A DNA stretch of 64,000 nt from Streptomyces canus 299MFChir4.1. GTDB lineage: Bacteria > Actinomycetota > Actinomycetes > Streptomycetales > Streptomycetaceae. The stretch lies in the NCBI RefSeq assembly GCF_000383615.1, contig NZ_KB911592.1:1-64000 (forward strand). The letters run 5' to 3'. The translations under genes were made by a program, and so were the position numbers. Positions 17,879-26,637 of this stretch are shown in pieces (position 1 is the stretch's first letter; each line of letters opens with the position of its first letter). A model generated the notes under the pieces. The model worked only from the letters and a program-made list of their open reading frames with translations. It did not search any database and was not told the origin of the DNA.

Positions 17879-18789
17879 CGCTCACGCACTCCTCGGCCGG
17901 CTCTGTCCGGGGGCGCCCTCGCGGCACCTCCCGGCAGAGCCGGGCCGGCGTGGCTTTCGTCGCCGGTTACGTACTGCTGCTGATCGCCTTCGGCGTCCTT
18001 CCGACCTGTTACGCGATCTACTTCGCGTTCACGGACGCCGGAGGCGCCTTCACCGGCATCTCCAACTTCGTCACCACGGCACAGGACTTCCGCTTCGTCG
18101 ACTCCCTGGGCCACGTGGCCCTGTACCTCCTGTTCTGGCTCCTGTCGCTCGTGGTGTTCGTCGTGGTCCTGGCGCTGCTCCTGCACCGGCTGTCCTCTGG
18201 GCCGCTCAGCCAGGCGCTGCGCTTCCTCTACTACATCCCCGGAGCACTCGCCGGCGCCGCGAGCGTCCTGGTGTGGCTGTTCATGCTCGACCCGACGGTC
18301 AGCCCCGTCAGCTCCCTGCTGGACTCACTGGGCTTCCACACCTTCGGCGAGGTCATCGCCCCCGGCAACCTGGCGCTGCTGTTCACGATCATCGCGTTCT
18401 GGACGGGCGCGGGCGGCTGGATCGTCGTCATGTACGGCGCGCTCAACAACATCCCCAAGGACGTCATGGAAGCCGCCCGCATCGACGGCGCCAACGGCTG
18501 GCAGACCGCCTGGCGCGTGCAGATCCCCATGCTCCGCAAGTGGATCGTGTACATGGTGATCCTGGCCTTCGCAGGCGGCGCCCAGCTCTTCGTCGAGCCG
18601 CAGCTGCTCTCCCTCGCCAGCACGGGCGTGGCCGGCCGCGACTACTCGCTCAACCAGCTGACGTACGACTTCGCCTTCCAGATGAACAACATCAACGGCG
18701 CGGCCGCGGTCTCGGTGGAGCTTCTGGTCGTCAGCGTGTCGGTCGCCGGTGTCTTCGTCGCACGGTCGGGGTTCTTCGATGCCGACTGA
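17875..18789 (+). CDS. Sugar ABC transporter permease (MalF-like)
   Basis: A 304-residue inner-membrane permease with about six membrane helices and the EAA loop EAARIDGANGWQTAWRVQIP, which docks the ATPase. GTG 17875 overlaps the binding-protein stop by 4 bases. Partner of the next permease. Confidence 0.9.
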   Translation: MTLTHSSAGSVRGRPRGTSRQSRAGVAFVAGYVLLLIAFGVLPTCYAIYFAFTDAGGAFTGISNFVTTAQDFRFVDSLGHVALYLLFWLLSLVVFVVVLALLLHRLSSGPLSQALRFLYYIPGALAGAASVLVWLFMLDPTVSPVSSLLDSLGFHTFGEVIAPGNLALLFTIIAFWTGAGGWIVVMYGALNNIPKDVMEAARIDGANGWQTAWRVQIPMLRKWIVYMVILAFAGGAQLFVEPQLLSLASTGVAGRDYSLNQLTYDFAFQMNNINGAAAVSVELLVVSVSVAGVFVARSGFFDAD

Positions 18790-18841
18790 TACCCGACCCA
18801 CTGCCCCTGCCACCGCCCGCACGGAACGGGAGGCGACCATC

Positions 18842-19750
18842 ATGAGCCGAAGCCGCCACAGGGGACCGCGGCAGCGCACCCGGCGCCCGGAGCACATGAC
18901 GTCCCGCCTCCTCGCGGGCTCGGTGCTCACCGTGTTCGTGGTGTTCTTCGTACTGCCGGTGCTGTGGCTGCTGCTCGCGGCCACCAAGACCGACCAGCAG
19001 CTGGTCCACGACAACCCCCTGTCCTTCGGCTCCTGGCACGCGCTGAAAGCCAACTGGCACGCGCTCACCGGCTTCCAGGACAACGCCATCCTGGTGTGGC
19101 TGGGGAACTCAGCCGTCTACGCCTCGATCTCCCTGGTCATCACGCTCTGCCTGGCCATCCCGGCCGGATACGCGCTGGCGATGACCGAGTTCCGCGGCCG
19201 GCACACGCTCCTGATCACGACCCTCGTCGTGATGCTGATGCCGAACGCCACGCTGGTGGTGCCGCTGTTCCTGGAGATCAACGCGGTGCGTCTGATCGGC
19301 ACCATGTGGTCGATCATCCTGCCGTACTCGTTCTACCCGTTCGGGGTGTACCTGACGTACATCTACTTCACCACCGCCGTGCCCAAGGACCTCCTGGCGG
19401 CGGCGCGGATCGACGGCTGCTCCGAGTTCGGCGTCTTCCGCCATGTGGCCCTGCCGTTGGCGACGCCCGTCATCGCACTGGTCGGGTTCTTCAGCTTCGT
19501 CGCCAACTGGACGAACTACTTCCTGCCGTACGTGATGCTCCCCGAGAGCGACCAGATGCCGATCCAGGTGGGCGTCGGCAGTCTCCTCAGCAATGTGCCG
19601 TCGTTCAACCCGACCGTCGGCACCCTCGCCATCCAACGCCCGCAATTGGCCCTGGCGACGCTGGTTGCCATCACACCCGTCCTCGTCGTGTTCCTGTTCG
19701 CCCAGCGCTTCCTGGTCAGCGGAATGCTCGCCGGCGCCACCAAGGAGTAA
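18842..19750 (+). CDS. Sugar ABC transporter permease (MalG-like)
   Basis: A 302-residue permease; about six membrane helices and the EAA-type loop AAARIDGCSEFGVFRHVALP. GGGAGG lies 8 bases before ATG 18842. An upstream in-frame ATG at 18779, overlapping the first permease, is possible but has no ribosome binding site. Forms the channel with the preceding protein. Confidence 0.88.
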   Translation: MSRSRHRGPRQRTRRPEHMTSRLLAGSVLTVFVVFFVLPVLWLLLAATKTDQQLVHDNPLSFGSWHALKANWHALTGFQDNAILVWLGNSAVYASISLVITLCLAIPAGYALAMTEFRGRHTLLITTLVVMLMPNATLVVPLFLEINAVRLIGTMWSIILPYSFYPFGVYLTYIYFTTAVPKDLLAAARIDGCSEFGVFRHVALPLATPVIALVGFFSFVANWTNYFLPYVMLPESDQMPIQVGVGSLLSNVPSFNPTVGTLAIQRPQLALATLVAITPVLVVFLFAQRFLVSGMLAGATKE

Positions 19751-19758
19751 CAGCTCTC

Positions 19759-21750
19759 ATGCCCTTCAGCCCCCACCCCGACGCCTCCGGCGACACCCCG
19801 GCCATCCCCGCCCCCGATGTCCACGCCACGGTCCCATTGCTCGAACCACCCGGCTGGGCCGTCGCCCAGCGCGCCCTGTTCGACCTCCTCGACCACGCCT
19901 GGCGCCGCTTCGCCCGCGACTTCACCGGCCCCGACGGACGCCTGAACTACACCGGCCCGCTGACCACCCGCGACGGCGTGGACGACTTCTACGAGGTCTT
20001 CTTCAACTGGCCCCAGCTCTACCTCCTCGGCGGCGCCGACGACCTCCTGCCCGCCAGCGAGAAGCACTGGGAGGGCGTCACCCGGCAGCTGACCGAACTG
20101 GACATGCTGCGCGACGAGTACGAGCGCGGATACGACTGGTTCCACCAGGGCGAGAGCCTGCTGCTGCTGTACTTCCTGTGCATGGCCGCCCCCGACCGCT
20201 GGCGTGAGCGCGCCCTGCGCTTCGCCGAGTTGTACGTCGACCCCGCCAAGGGCAACTACGACCCCGAGCACCGCATCATCACCCGTCCGCACAACGGCAG
20301 CGACCCCGAGCGCACCGGCCTGTTCGACGGCGACGTCTACCCGTGGCTGCTCAAGGAGGCGGAGACCTACGGCTTCCCCCTCGAATGGCTGCCCGAGGCG
20401 GCCGACGGCCCCTTTCCGCTCTCGGCGGACCCGCGCCTCGGCGACCAGATGCGCGACCGGATGGGCGTCGGCGACACCGCGGTCAACCTCGCCGCGGCCG
20501 GACTGGTCCTCAACGCCTGGATCCTGTCCGGCGAGGAACGCTACCGGGACTGGATCGTCGAGTACGTGGGCGCCTGGCGCGAGCGCACCCGGGAACAGGG
20601 CGGCCTGATCCCGGACAACGTCGGCCCGGACGGAGTCGTCGGCAGCCTGCTGGAGGGCCGCTGGTACGGCGGCCACTACGGCTGGTCCTGGCCGCACGGC
20701 TGGCACAGCCTCGGACACGCGGCCTGCGTGGCCGCGCTCGCGGCAGCCACGGTCACCGGGGACGACGACTACCTCTCCATGGTCGCCACCTCGCTCGACA
20801 CCCTCATAGACCACGCCAAGGTCATGCCCCACACCGAGTCCGACTCCAGCCTGCCCTCCAAGTGGGCGGTGGAGCTCGGTCCCGACCGGCACACACCCAC
20901 GCTCCACCTGCCGTTCCGCCACAACGACTCCGGCTGGTTCGACTACAACCCGGCCACTCCCCCCGTGCCGGTGGCCCTGTGGCACCACACCTCCTCCCAG
21001 GCCGACCGGGCCCGGCTGGAGGGACTGCGCGAAGCGGACGGCATCGACTGGCGCACCGTGCGGCCGTTCCGGTCCAAGGAGGACTCCGGTCACGAGAAGG
21101 CCTGGTTCGCCTTCCTCGCCGGCGACGACCCCGGCTACCCGGAGCGGATCCTCGCGGCCGCCCAGGCCCAGGTCCGCCACCGGCTGCGGCGCATCGACCG
21201 CTACCGCGACCTCGACGTGCCCGAGGCCGACATCCACGTGTGGCAGCTGTCCAATCCGGTGGTCACCGAGGCCCTGGTGCAACTGACCTGGGGCGGCCCG
21301 CAGGTGCTGTACCAGGGCGGTCTGCAGCAGGCGAGGCTGCGCTACCACGACGCCGACGCCCGCCGGGCGGGCCTGCCCGCGGACGTCGCCGCCCTGGTCA
21401 CCTCCATCGACCCCGAGGCGACCACCGTCGAGCTGGTCAACCTGGCCCCCGAGACGGACCGCACGGTGATCGTCCAGGCGGGCGCGTTCGCCGAGCACAC
21501 CATCACCGGCGTCCGGTACACGACCTGCACGGACGACGGCTGGATCGGCGACATGTACGACTACGGACACAGCGAGCCGGTGGTCGCCGAGGCCGAGGTC
21601 GCGTGTGACAGTCCGTACCTGACGGTCCGTCTGCCCGCCTCCACGCGTGTGCGGCTCACCCTGCGGCTCGGACCGCGCACCCGCACACCCAGCTACCGGA
21701 CGCCGTTCGACGGCTCCAACTCCCGTGACACGACAGGGGAACCGGCATGA
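19759..21750 (+). CDS. Unrecognised 663-residue cytoplasmic protein of the sugar operon
   Basis: No signal peptide or membrane helix is visible. The sequence is rich in Trp, His, Tyr and acidic residues arranged with long amphipathic helices (for example around 100-330), which suggests an (alpha/alpha)6-toroid like intracellular glycosidases, lyases or epimerases. A striking aromatic run, GHYGWSWPHGWHSLGH, lies near residues 306-321. The C-terminal about 130 residues look like a beta-sandwich. It sits between the transporter and the mutarotase and overlaps the latter by ATGA, so it most likely processes the imported oligosaccharide. I do not recognise the family; GH154-like or another unclassified CAZyme are guesses only. 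Confidence 0.8.
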   Translation: MPFSPHPDASGDTPAIPAPDVHATVPLLEPPGWAVAQRALFDLLDHAWRRFARDFTGPDGRLNYTGPLTTRDGVDDFYEVFFNWPQLYLLGGADDLLPASEKHWEGVTRQLTELDMLRDEYERGYDWFHQGESLLLLYFLCMAAPDRWRERALRFAELYVDPAKGNYDPEHRIITRPHNGSDPERTGLFDGDVYPWLLKEAETYGFPLEWLPEAADGPFPLSADPRLGDQMRDRMGVGDTAVNLAAAGLVLNAWILSGEERYRDWIVEYVGAWRERTREQGGLIPDNVGPDGVVGSLLEGRWYGGHYGWSWPHGWHSLGHAACVAALAAATVTGDDDYLSMVATSLDTLIDHAKVMPHTESDSSLPSKWAVELGPDRHTPTLHLPFRHNDSGWFDYNPATPPVPVALWHHTSSQADRARLEGLREADGIDWRTVRPFRSKEDSGHEKAWFAFLAGDDPGYPERILAAAQAQVRHRLRRIDRYRDLDVPEADIHVWQLSNPVVTEALVQLTWGGPQVLYQGGLQQARLRYHDADARRAGLPADVAALVTSIDPEATTVELVNLAPETDRTVIVQAGAFAEHTITGVRYTTCTDDGWIGDMYDYGHSEPVVAEAEVACDSPYLTVRLPASTRVRLTLRLGPRTRTPSYRTPFDGSNSRDTTGEPA

Positions 21751-22094
21751 AGCGCATCGCCCAGACCATCAGGCTCCGCCCCGAGCACCGCCAGGAGTAC
21801 CTCCGGCTCCACTCCGCCGTGTGGCCCGGCGTCGAAGCCGCCCTGCACCGGGCGAACATCCGCAACTACAGCATCTTCCTCCACGGTGACGTGCTGTTCG
21901 CCTACATGGAGTACCACGGCGAGGACTTCGAGGCGGACATGGCGTCCATCGAGGCCGACCCCGAGACCCAGCGCTGGTGGAAGCTCACCGACCCGTGCCA
22001 GGAACCCTGGCCGGACCGGGGCGAGGGCCGCCAGTGGAGCGAGCTCCCCGAGATCTGGCACCTGAGCCCGCCTGGCGACGACACCACCGCCTGA
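21747..22094 (+). CDS. L-rhamnose/L-fucose-type mutarotase
   Basis: A 115-residue protein of the RhaM family that interconverts sugar anomers. RLRPEHRQEYLRLHSAVWPG and the central YSIFLHGDVLFAYMEY are typical, as are the WW and W residues near the C-terminus. Coupled to the preceding gene by ATGA. Its presence points to a 6-deoxyhexose or a similar pyranose as the substrate of the pathway. Confidence 0.88.
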   Translation: MKRIAQTIRLRPEHRQEYLRLHSAVWPGVEAALHRANIRNYSIFLHGDVLFAYMEYHGEDFEADMASIEADPETQRWWKLTDPCQEPWPDRGEGRQWSELPEIWHLSPPGDDTTA

Positions 22095-22132
22095 CCCGGC
22101 CCGCACCAGCCCGACCCGACTTGGATCACCCC

Positions 22133-23038
22133 GTGAACGCACCCGTGCTCCTCGACGCCCACCACCACCTGTGGGATCTCGCCCACCGTCCGCAACCCTG
22201 GCTGGACGACCCCGACGTGGCATCGATCCGCCGCACCTTCACCCCGGACGACCTGCGCGCCACCGCCGGCCACCCGATCGCGGGCCGGCGGCTGCACGGC
22301 ACGGTGGTCGTCCAGTGCATCGCGGAGGTCGCCGAGACCGAGGACCTGCTCGCACTGGCCGAGCGGGAGCCGCTGATCCATGCCGTGGTCGGCTGGGCGG
22401 ACCTCACCGCCCCCACGATCGGTGACGTGCTCGACCAGCTGCTCGCCGGGCCGGGCGGCGGATACCTGCGCTCCCTGCGCCACCTCGTCCAGGGCGAGAC
22501 CGACCCGAACTGGCTGCAACGCCCTGACGTGGAGCGCGGGTTGCGGGCGGCCCGGGACCGCGGACTGCGCTACGACGTGCTCGTGCGCGCCCACCAGCTC
22601 GACCAGGCGATCCGGCTCGCGGAACGCTTCCCCGACCTGCCCCAGGTCCTCAACCACGCGGGCAAGCCGGACATCGCCCGACAGGACTCCGTGGACTGGG
22701 AACGCCGGATCCGACAACTGGCCGCACACCCGCACGTGGTGTGCAAGGTCTCCGGGCTGATCACGGAGGCCGACCACGCCCGCTGGACCACCACCGACAT
22801 CCGGCCCGTCTGGGACGTACTGGCCTCCGCCTTCGGCCCCGGGCGGCTGATGTTCGGCTCGGACTGGCCGGTCGCCAACCTGGCGGGCGGCTGGAACCGG
22901 TGGGCCGCCACCGTGGACGAACTCCTCACCGACTGGAGCGAGAACGACATCGACGCGCTCCTCGCCGGGAACGCCACCGCGTTCTACGGCCTTGCGCCCG
23001 TTGCCGAAAAGGCAGACACGACGGCCCGAACGAGCTGA
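22133..23038 (+). CDS. Amidohydrolase-family sugar lactonase (L-fuconolactonase type)
   Basis: A 301-residue member of the amidohydrolase-2 family. DAHHHLWD is the metal site at the start, NHAGKPDI supplies a central His, and FGSDWPV the catalytic Asp. Relatives hydrolyse L-fucono- or L-rhamnono-lactones to the open acid. GTG 22133 is the probable start. Product would feed a dehydratase not found in the window. Confidence 0.82.
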   Translation: MNAPVLLDAHHHLWDLAHRPQPWLDDPDVASIRRTFTPDDLRATAGHPIAGRRLHGTVVVQCIAEVAETEDLLALAEREPLIHAVVGWADLTAPTIGDVLDQLLAGPGGGYLRSLRHLVQGETDPNWLQRPDVERGLRAARDRGLRYDVLVRAHQLDQAIRLAERFPDLPQVLNHAGKPDIARQDSVDWERRIRQLAAHPHVVCKVSGLITEADHARWTTTDIRPVWDVLASAFGPGRLMFGSDWPVANLAGGWNRWAATVDELLTDWSENDIDALLAGNATAFYGLAPVAEKADTTARTS

Positions 23039-23086
23039 ACACACCCCACCGAAGATCGCGCCGAACCCGCGCAGAACACATCCACA

Positions 23087-23110
23087 CGGATGCCGAGCCC
23101 TCGGCATCCG
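23087..23110 (+). other. Intercistronic hairpin inside the sugar operon
   Basis: 11 paired bases (23087-23097 with 23100-23110) with a 2-base loop, ending 31 bases before the next start. In the otherwise overlapping operon this is the largest gap (103 bases); it may set transcript stability or reduce distal expression. Confidence 0.5.
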
Positions 23111-23141
23111 CCTCCGGTCTGCGCCGAAGGGACCCTGCTCC

Positions 23142-24185
23142 GTGGCACTCGCAACCCGTTATCTGTCCGCCCGCACCCTCGACACCGCACCGGTCCCCAG
23201 CACACCACCGGGCCCCGGCGAGGTGGAACTGGCCCCCGCCTACGTCGGTATCTGCGGCACCGACCTGCACATCTTCCACGGCGACATGGACGCCCGGGTC
23301 GCCGCGCCCGCCGTCCTCGGCCACGAGATGGCCGGCCGTGTCGTCCGAGTGGGCCCTGACGTCGAGGACTGGACACCCGGTGACGCGGTCACCGTGATAC
23401 CGCTGCGCTGGGACGACACCTGCCCGGCCTGCCGCAAGGGCCACCAGCACATCTGCCAGCACCTGGACTTCATCGGCATCGACTCCCCCGGTGCCATGCA
23501 GCAGCGCTGGACCGTGCCCGCCTCCACTCTCATACGGCTGCCCGACTCCCTGCCACTGGACCGGGCCGCCCTCGTCGAGCCCACCGCGGTCGCGGTGCAC
23601 GACGTCGGCCGGGCCGGGGTGCGCGACGGTGAGCGGGTCGTCGTGGTCGGCGGCGGCCCGGTCGGCGTCCTGATCGCGCTGGTGGCCAGGGCGGCCGGGG
23701 CGGACGTCAGGGTGGTGGAGCTGAGCGCCCACCGGCGGCTGCTCGCCGAGGAGTTGGGGCTGACCGTGTGGGACCCGGCCGCCGAAAACCTGGCCGAGCT
23801 GGTCCGGCAGTGGACCGGGGACGCGGGAGCGGACGTCGCCTTCGAGGTGTCCGGCGCCGCGGGAGGCGTGGACACCGCGGTCGACGTGCTCGGTGTGCGC
23901 GGGCGGCTGTGCCTGGTCGCGATCCACTCCCGGCCCCGCGAGGTGAACCTGCACCGCTTCTTCTGGCGCGAACTCACCCTCGTCGGTGCCCGGTTGTACG
24001 ACCGCTCCGACTTCGAGAAGGCGGTGGCGCTGGTGGCCGACGGCACCATTCCCGCCGACCGGCTGATCAGCAAGGTCGTGCCGCTCACCCAGGCACCGGC
24101 CGCGTTCGAGGCGCTGGAGGGCGGCGGTGACGTGATGAAGATCCTCGTGGACTGCACCGACGAGGCCCAGGAGGCCACCGTATGA
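23142..24185 (+). CDS. Zinc-dependent alcohol/polyol dehydrogenase
   Basis: A 347-residue medium-chain dehydrogenase. Catalytic-zinc residues lie in CGTDLH and GHEMAG, the structural-zinc loop in CPACRKGHQHIC, and the NAD(P) fold in VVGGGPVG. Related enzymes oxidise threonine, sorbitol or deoxy-sugar acids. GTG 23142 follows AAGGGA; the stop overlaps the next ATG. Probably oxidises a pathway intermediate, or the sugar itself in parallel with the aldo/keto reductase. Confidence 0.85.
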   Translation: MALATRYLSARTLDTAPVPSTPPGPGEVELAPAYVGICGTDLHIFHGDMDARVAAPAVLGHEMAGRVVRVGPDVEDWTPGDAVTVIPLRWDDTCPACRKGHQHICQHLDFIGIDSPGAMQQRWTVPASTLIRLPDSLPLDRAALVEPTAVAVHDVGRAGVRDGERVVVVGGGPVGVLIALVARAAGADVRVVELSAHRRLLAEELGLTVWDPAAENLAELVRQWTGDAGADVAFEVSGAAGGVDTAVDVLGVRGRLCLVAIHSRPREVNLHRFFWRELTLVGARLYDRSDFEKAVALVADGTIPADRLISKVVPLTQAPAAFEALEGGGDVMKILVDCTDEAQEATV

Positions 24186-24943
24186 ACGCCTTCGACCTCA
24201 CCGGACGGCTCGCCGTCGTCACCGGCGCCCGGCGCGGGATCGGCCGGGCCATGGCCCGCGCACTCGCCGAGGCCGGCGCGGACGTCATCGGGGTGAGCGC
24301 CTCGCTGGAGGAGTCCGGCAGCGCGGTGGAGAAGGACGTCACCGCCGCGGGGCGCGGCTTCGAGGCGATCCGCGCCGACTTCGCCGACCCCGAGGCCGTC
24401 CGGGAACTGGGCGCGGACCTCGCTGGCCGGGAGCGTCCGGTGGACATCCTGGTCAACAACGCGGGCACGATCCGCCGGGCCCCCGCGGCCGAGCACACCG
24501 ATGCGGACTGGGACCTGGTCCTCCAGGTCAATCTCAGCGCCCAGTTCGCGCTGGCCCGCGCAGTCGGCGCGTCGATGGTGGCGCGCGGGCGGGGGAAGGT
24601 CATCTTCACGGCCTCCCTCCTGAGCTTCCAGGGCGGCATCACCGTCCCCGGCTACACCGCGGCCAAGCACGGCGTCGCCGGTCTCACCAAGGCGCTGGCG
24701 AACGAGTGGGCGCCGCACGGCGTCAACGTCAACGCCATCGCGCCGGGCTACATCGCCACCGACAACACCCAGGCCCTCCAGGACGACCCGGCGCGCAGCA
24801 GGGCGATCCTGGACCGCATCCCGGCCGCGCGGTGGGGCCGCGCCGAGGACCTGGCGGGCGCCACGGTGTTCCTGGCCTCGGATGCGGCCGCCTACGTCCA
24901 CGGCACCGTCCTTCCGGTCGACGGCGGATGGCTGGGCAGATGA
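24182..24943 (+). CDS. Short-chain dehydrogenase, KduD type
   Basis: A 253-residue SDR. TGARRGIGRAM is the cofactor loop, NNAGTIRRAP the KduD-like signature, and Y-x3-K (YTAAK) the catalytic pair. KduD-type enzymes reduce or oxidise 2-keto-3-deoxy sugar acids; in deoxy-sugar routes the analogous step oxidises 2-keto-3-deoxy-fuconate. ATGA overlaps on both ends. Confidence 0.87.
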   Translation: MNAFDLTGRLAVVTGARRGIGRAMARALAEAGADVIGVSASLEESGSAVEKDVTAAGRGFEAIRADFADPEAVRELGADLAGRERPVDILVNNAGTIRRAPAAEHTDADWDLVLQVNLSAQFALARAVGASMVARGRGKVIFTASLLSFQGGITVPGYTAAKHGVAGLTKALANEWAPHGVNVNAIAPGYIATDNTQALQDDPARSRAILDRIPAARWGRAEDLAGATVFLASDAAAYVHGTVLPVDGGWLGR

Positions 24944-25578
24944 CCGCCGACCTCACCGACATACTCGCCGAGGCGCGGATCGTGCCGGTCCTGACCGTGC
25001 CCGACCCCACCACGGCCGCCCCGCTGGCCCGTGCCCTCGCCGCGGGCGGCGCGCGTTGCGCGGAGGTCACCTTCCGCACCTCGGACGCCGAGCAGGTCGT
25101 GAAGGCGATGGCCGCTGAGGGTGCTCTGGTCGTCGGCGCCGGTACGGTCCTGACCGCCGTACAGGCCGAGCGGGCGGTGGCGGCCGGGGCGCGCTTCGTC
25201 GTCTCGCCCGGCGTGGACCACGAAGTCATCTCCCGGTGCCGGGAGTTGGGGGTTCCGGTGCTCCCCGGCGTCGCCACCGCGACCGAGCTGATGGGCGCCC
25301 TGCGGGCCGGCCTCGACACGGTCAAGCTCTTCCCCGCCGAGCCGCTCGGCGGTACGGCGATGCTCCGGGCGCTCTCGGCGCCCTTCCCCGGGGTGCGGTT
25401 CATGCCGACCGGCGGGATCGACGCCGCAGCCCTGCCCGGCTACCTCGCCGAACCGGCGGTCCTCGCGGTCGGCGGCAGCTGGATGGCCGCCCCCGCTCTC
25501 CTCGCGAGCGGCGACTACGCGGAGATCCGCCGGCTGACCGCTGACGCGGTGGGGCGGAGCGTGCCGTGGCCGACGTGA
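24940..25578 (+). CDS. 2-keto-3-deoxy-6-phosphogluconate-type aldolase
   Basis: A 212-residue class I aldolase that splits a KDPG-like acid to pyruvate and a phosphorylated aldehyde. The Schiff-base Lys is in VKLFPAE, the Glu in EVTFRT, and GAGTVL and MPTGGI are family motifs. Coupled by ATGA to the SDR and overlapping the kinase by 13 bases. Confidence 0.9.
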   Translation: MTADLTDILAEARIVPVLTVPDPTTAAPLARALAAGGARCAEVTFRTSDAEQVVKAMAAEGALVVGAGTVLTAVQAERAVAAGARFVVSPGVDHEVISRCRELGVPVLPGVATATELMGALRAGLDTVKLFPAEPLGGTAMLRALSAPFPGVRFMPTGGIDAAALPGYLAEPAVLAVGGSWMAAPALLASGDYAEIRRLTADAVGRSVPWPT

Positions 25579-26603
25579 TCGCCCTGGGCGAGGTCATGCT
25601 GCGGTTCGACCCCGGTGAGGGCCGGATCCGCACCGCGCGCAGCTTCCAGGTCTGGGAGGGCGGCGGCGAGTACAACGTCGTACGCGGACTCCGTCGCTGC
25701 TTCGGAGTGCGTACCGCCGTGGTCACCGCCCTGGCGGACAACGCGGTCGGACGCCTCGTCGAGGACCTGGTCCTCCAGGGCGGGGTCGACGCCTCGATGA
25801 TCTGCTGGATGCCCGACGACGGCGTCGGCCGCAGCGCCCGCAACGGTCTCAACTTCGTCGAACGCGGCTACGGCATCCGCGGCGCGCTCGGTGCCAGCGA
25901 CCGCGCCCACACCGCGGTCTCGCAGTTGCGCAAGGGTGACGTGGACTGGGAGTCGGTGTTCTCGGCCGGGGCGCGCTGGTTCCACACCGGCGGCATCTTC
26001 GCCGGCCTGTCGGACACCACGGTCGACGTGGCCGACGAGGCGATGGCGGCCGCGCGCCGGCACGGCGTCACCGTCTCCTACGACATCAACTACCGCCCCA
26101 GCCTGTGGGCCGACCGCGGCGGGCCGGGGCGGGCCCGCGAGGTCGACCTGCGGCTCGTCCGGCACGCCGACGTCGTGGTGGGCGCTCTCGGCCTGGCGGG
26201 CGAGCATCCGGGCGCCGTGCGCTTCTCGCCCGACGAGGTGCCGGACGCCCTGGCCGCCGTGGCCGACCTGCTGCCCGGCGCCAAGGTGCTCGCGACGACC
26301 CTGCGCGAGGTGCCCTCGGCGGGCGTGAACGACTGGACCTCCGCCGCCTGGTCAGCCGAGACCGGTCACGTCACCGGCCCCCTCATGCCCGGCCTGCACG
26401 TCCTGGACCGCATCGGCTCGGGCGACGGCTTCGCCGCCGGGCTGATCCACGGCCTGCTCTCCGGTCACTCACTGGAACGTGCCCTCGCCTGCGGCACGGC
26501 CCACGGCGCCCTGGTCATGACCACTCCCGGCGACGTCTCGATGGCCACCCTCGCCGAGGTCGAGGCGCTCGTCGCCGGCGCCCCGGCCCACGTCCGACGC
26601 TGA
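25566..26603 (+). CDS. kdgK: PfkB-family 2-keto-3-deoxygluconate kinase-like protein
   Basis: A 345-residue ribokinase-fold kinase. GEVMLRFDPGEGRIR at the N-terminus is KdgK-like; the PfkB signature with catalytic Asp is in DRIGSGDGFAAGL near residue 283. It would phosphorylate the keto-deoxy acid for the preceding aldolase. Starts at GTG 25566 within the aldolase gene. Confidence 0.87.
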   Translation: MADVIALGEVMLRFDPGEGRIRTARSFQVWEGGGEYNVVRGLRRCFGVRTAVVTALADNAVGRLVEDLVLQGGVDASMICWMPDDGVGRSARNGLNFVERGYGIRGALGASDRAHTAVSQLRKGDVDWESVFSAGARWFHTGGIFAGLSDTTVDVADEAMAAARRHGVTVSYDINYRPSLWADRGGPGRAREVDLRLVRHADVVVGALGLAGEHPGAVRFSPDEVPDALAAVADLLPGAKVLATTLREVPSAGVNDWTSAAWSAETGHVTGPLMPGLHVLDRIGSGDGFAAGLIHGLLSGHSLERALACGTAHGALVMTTPGDVSMATLAEVEALVAGAPAHVRR

Positions 26604-26637
26604 CGGCGTCCCCCACCCCTGTCCCCAGGAGCACGCC

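Noticed and set aside
17875..19750. Possible third permease or ATPase within the transporter genes
   Set aside because: Both frames are ordinary MalF/MalG-type permeases; no Walker motifs occur.
19516..21570. 684-codon open frame antisense to the unrecognised protein
   Set aside because: Low-complexity Val/Gly/Arg sequence; the plus-strand gene has overlapping start/stop signals with its neighbours and normal codon bias.
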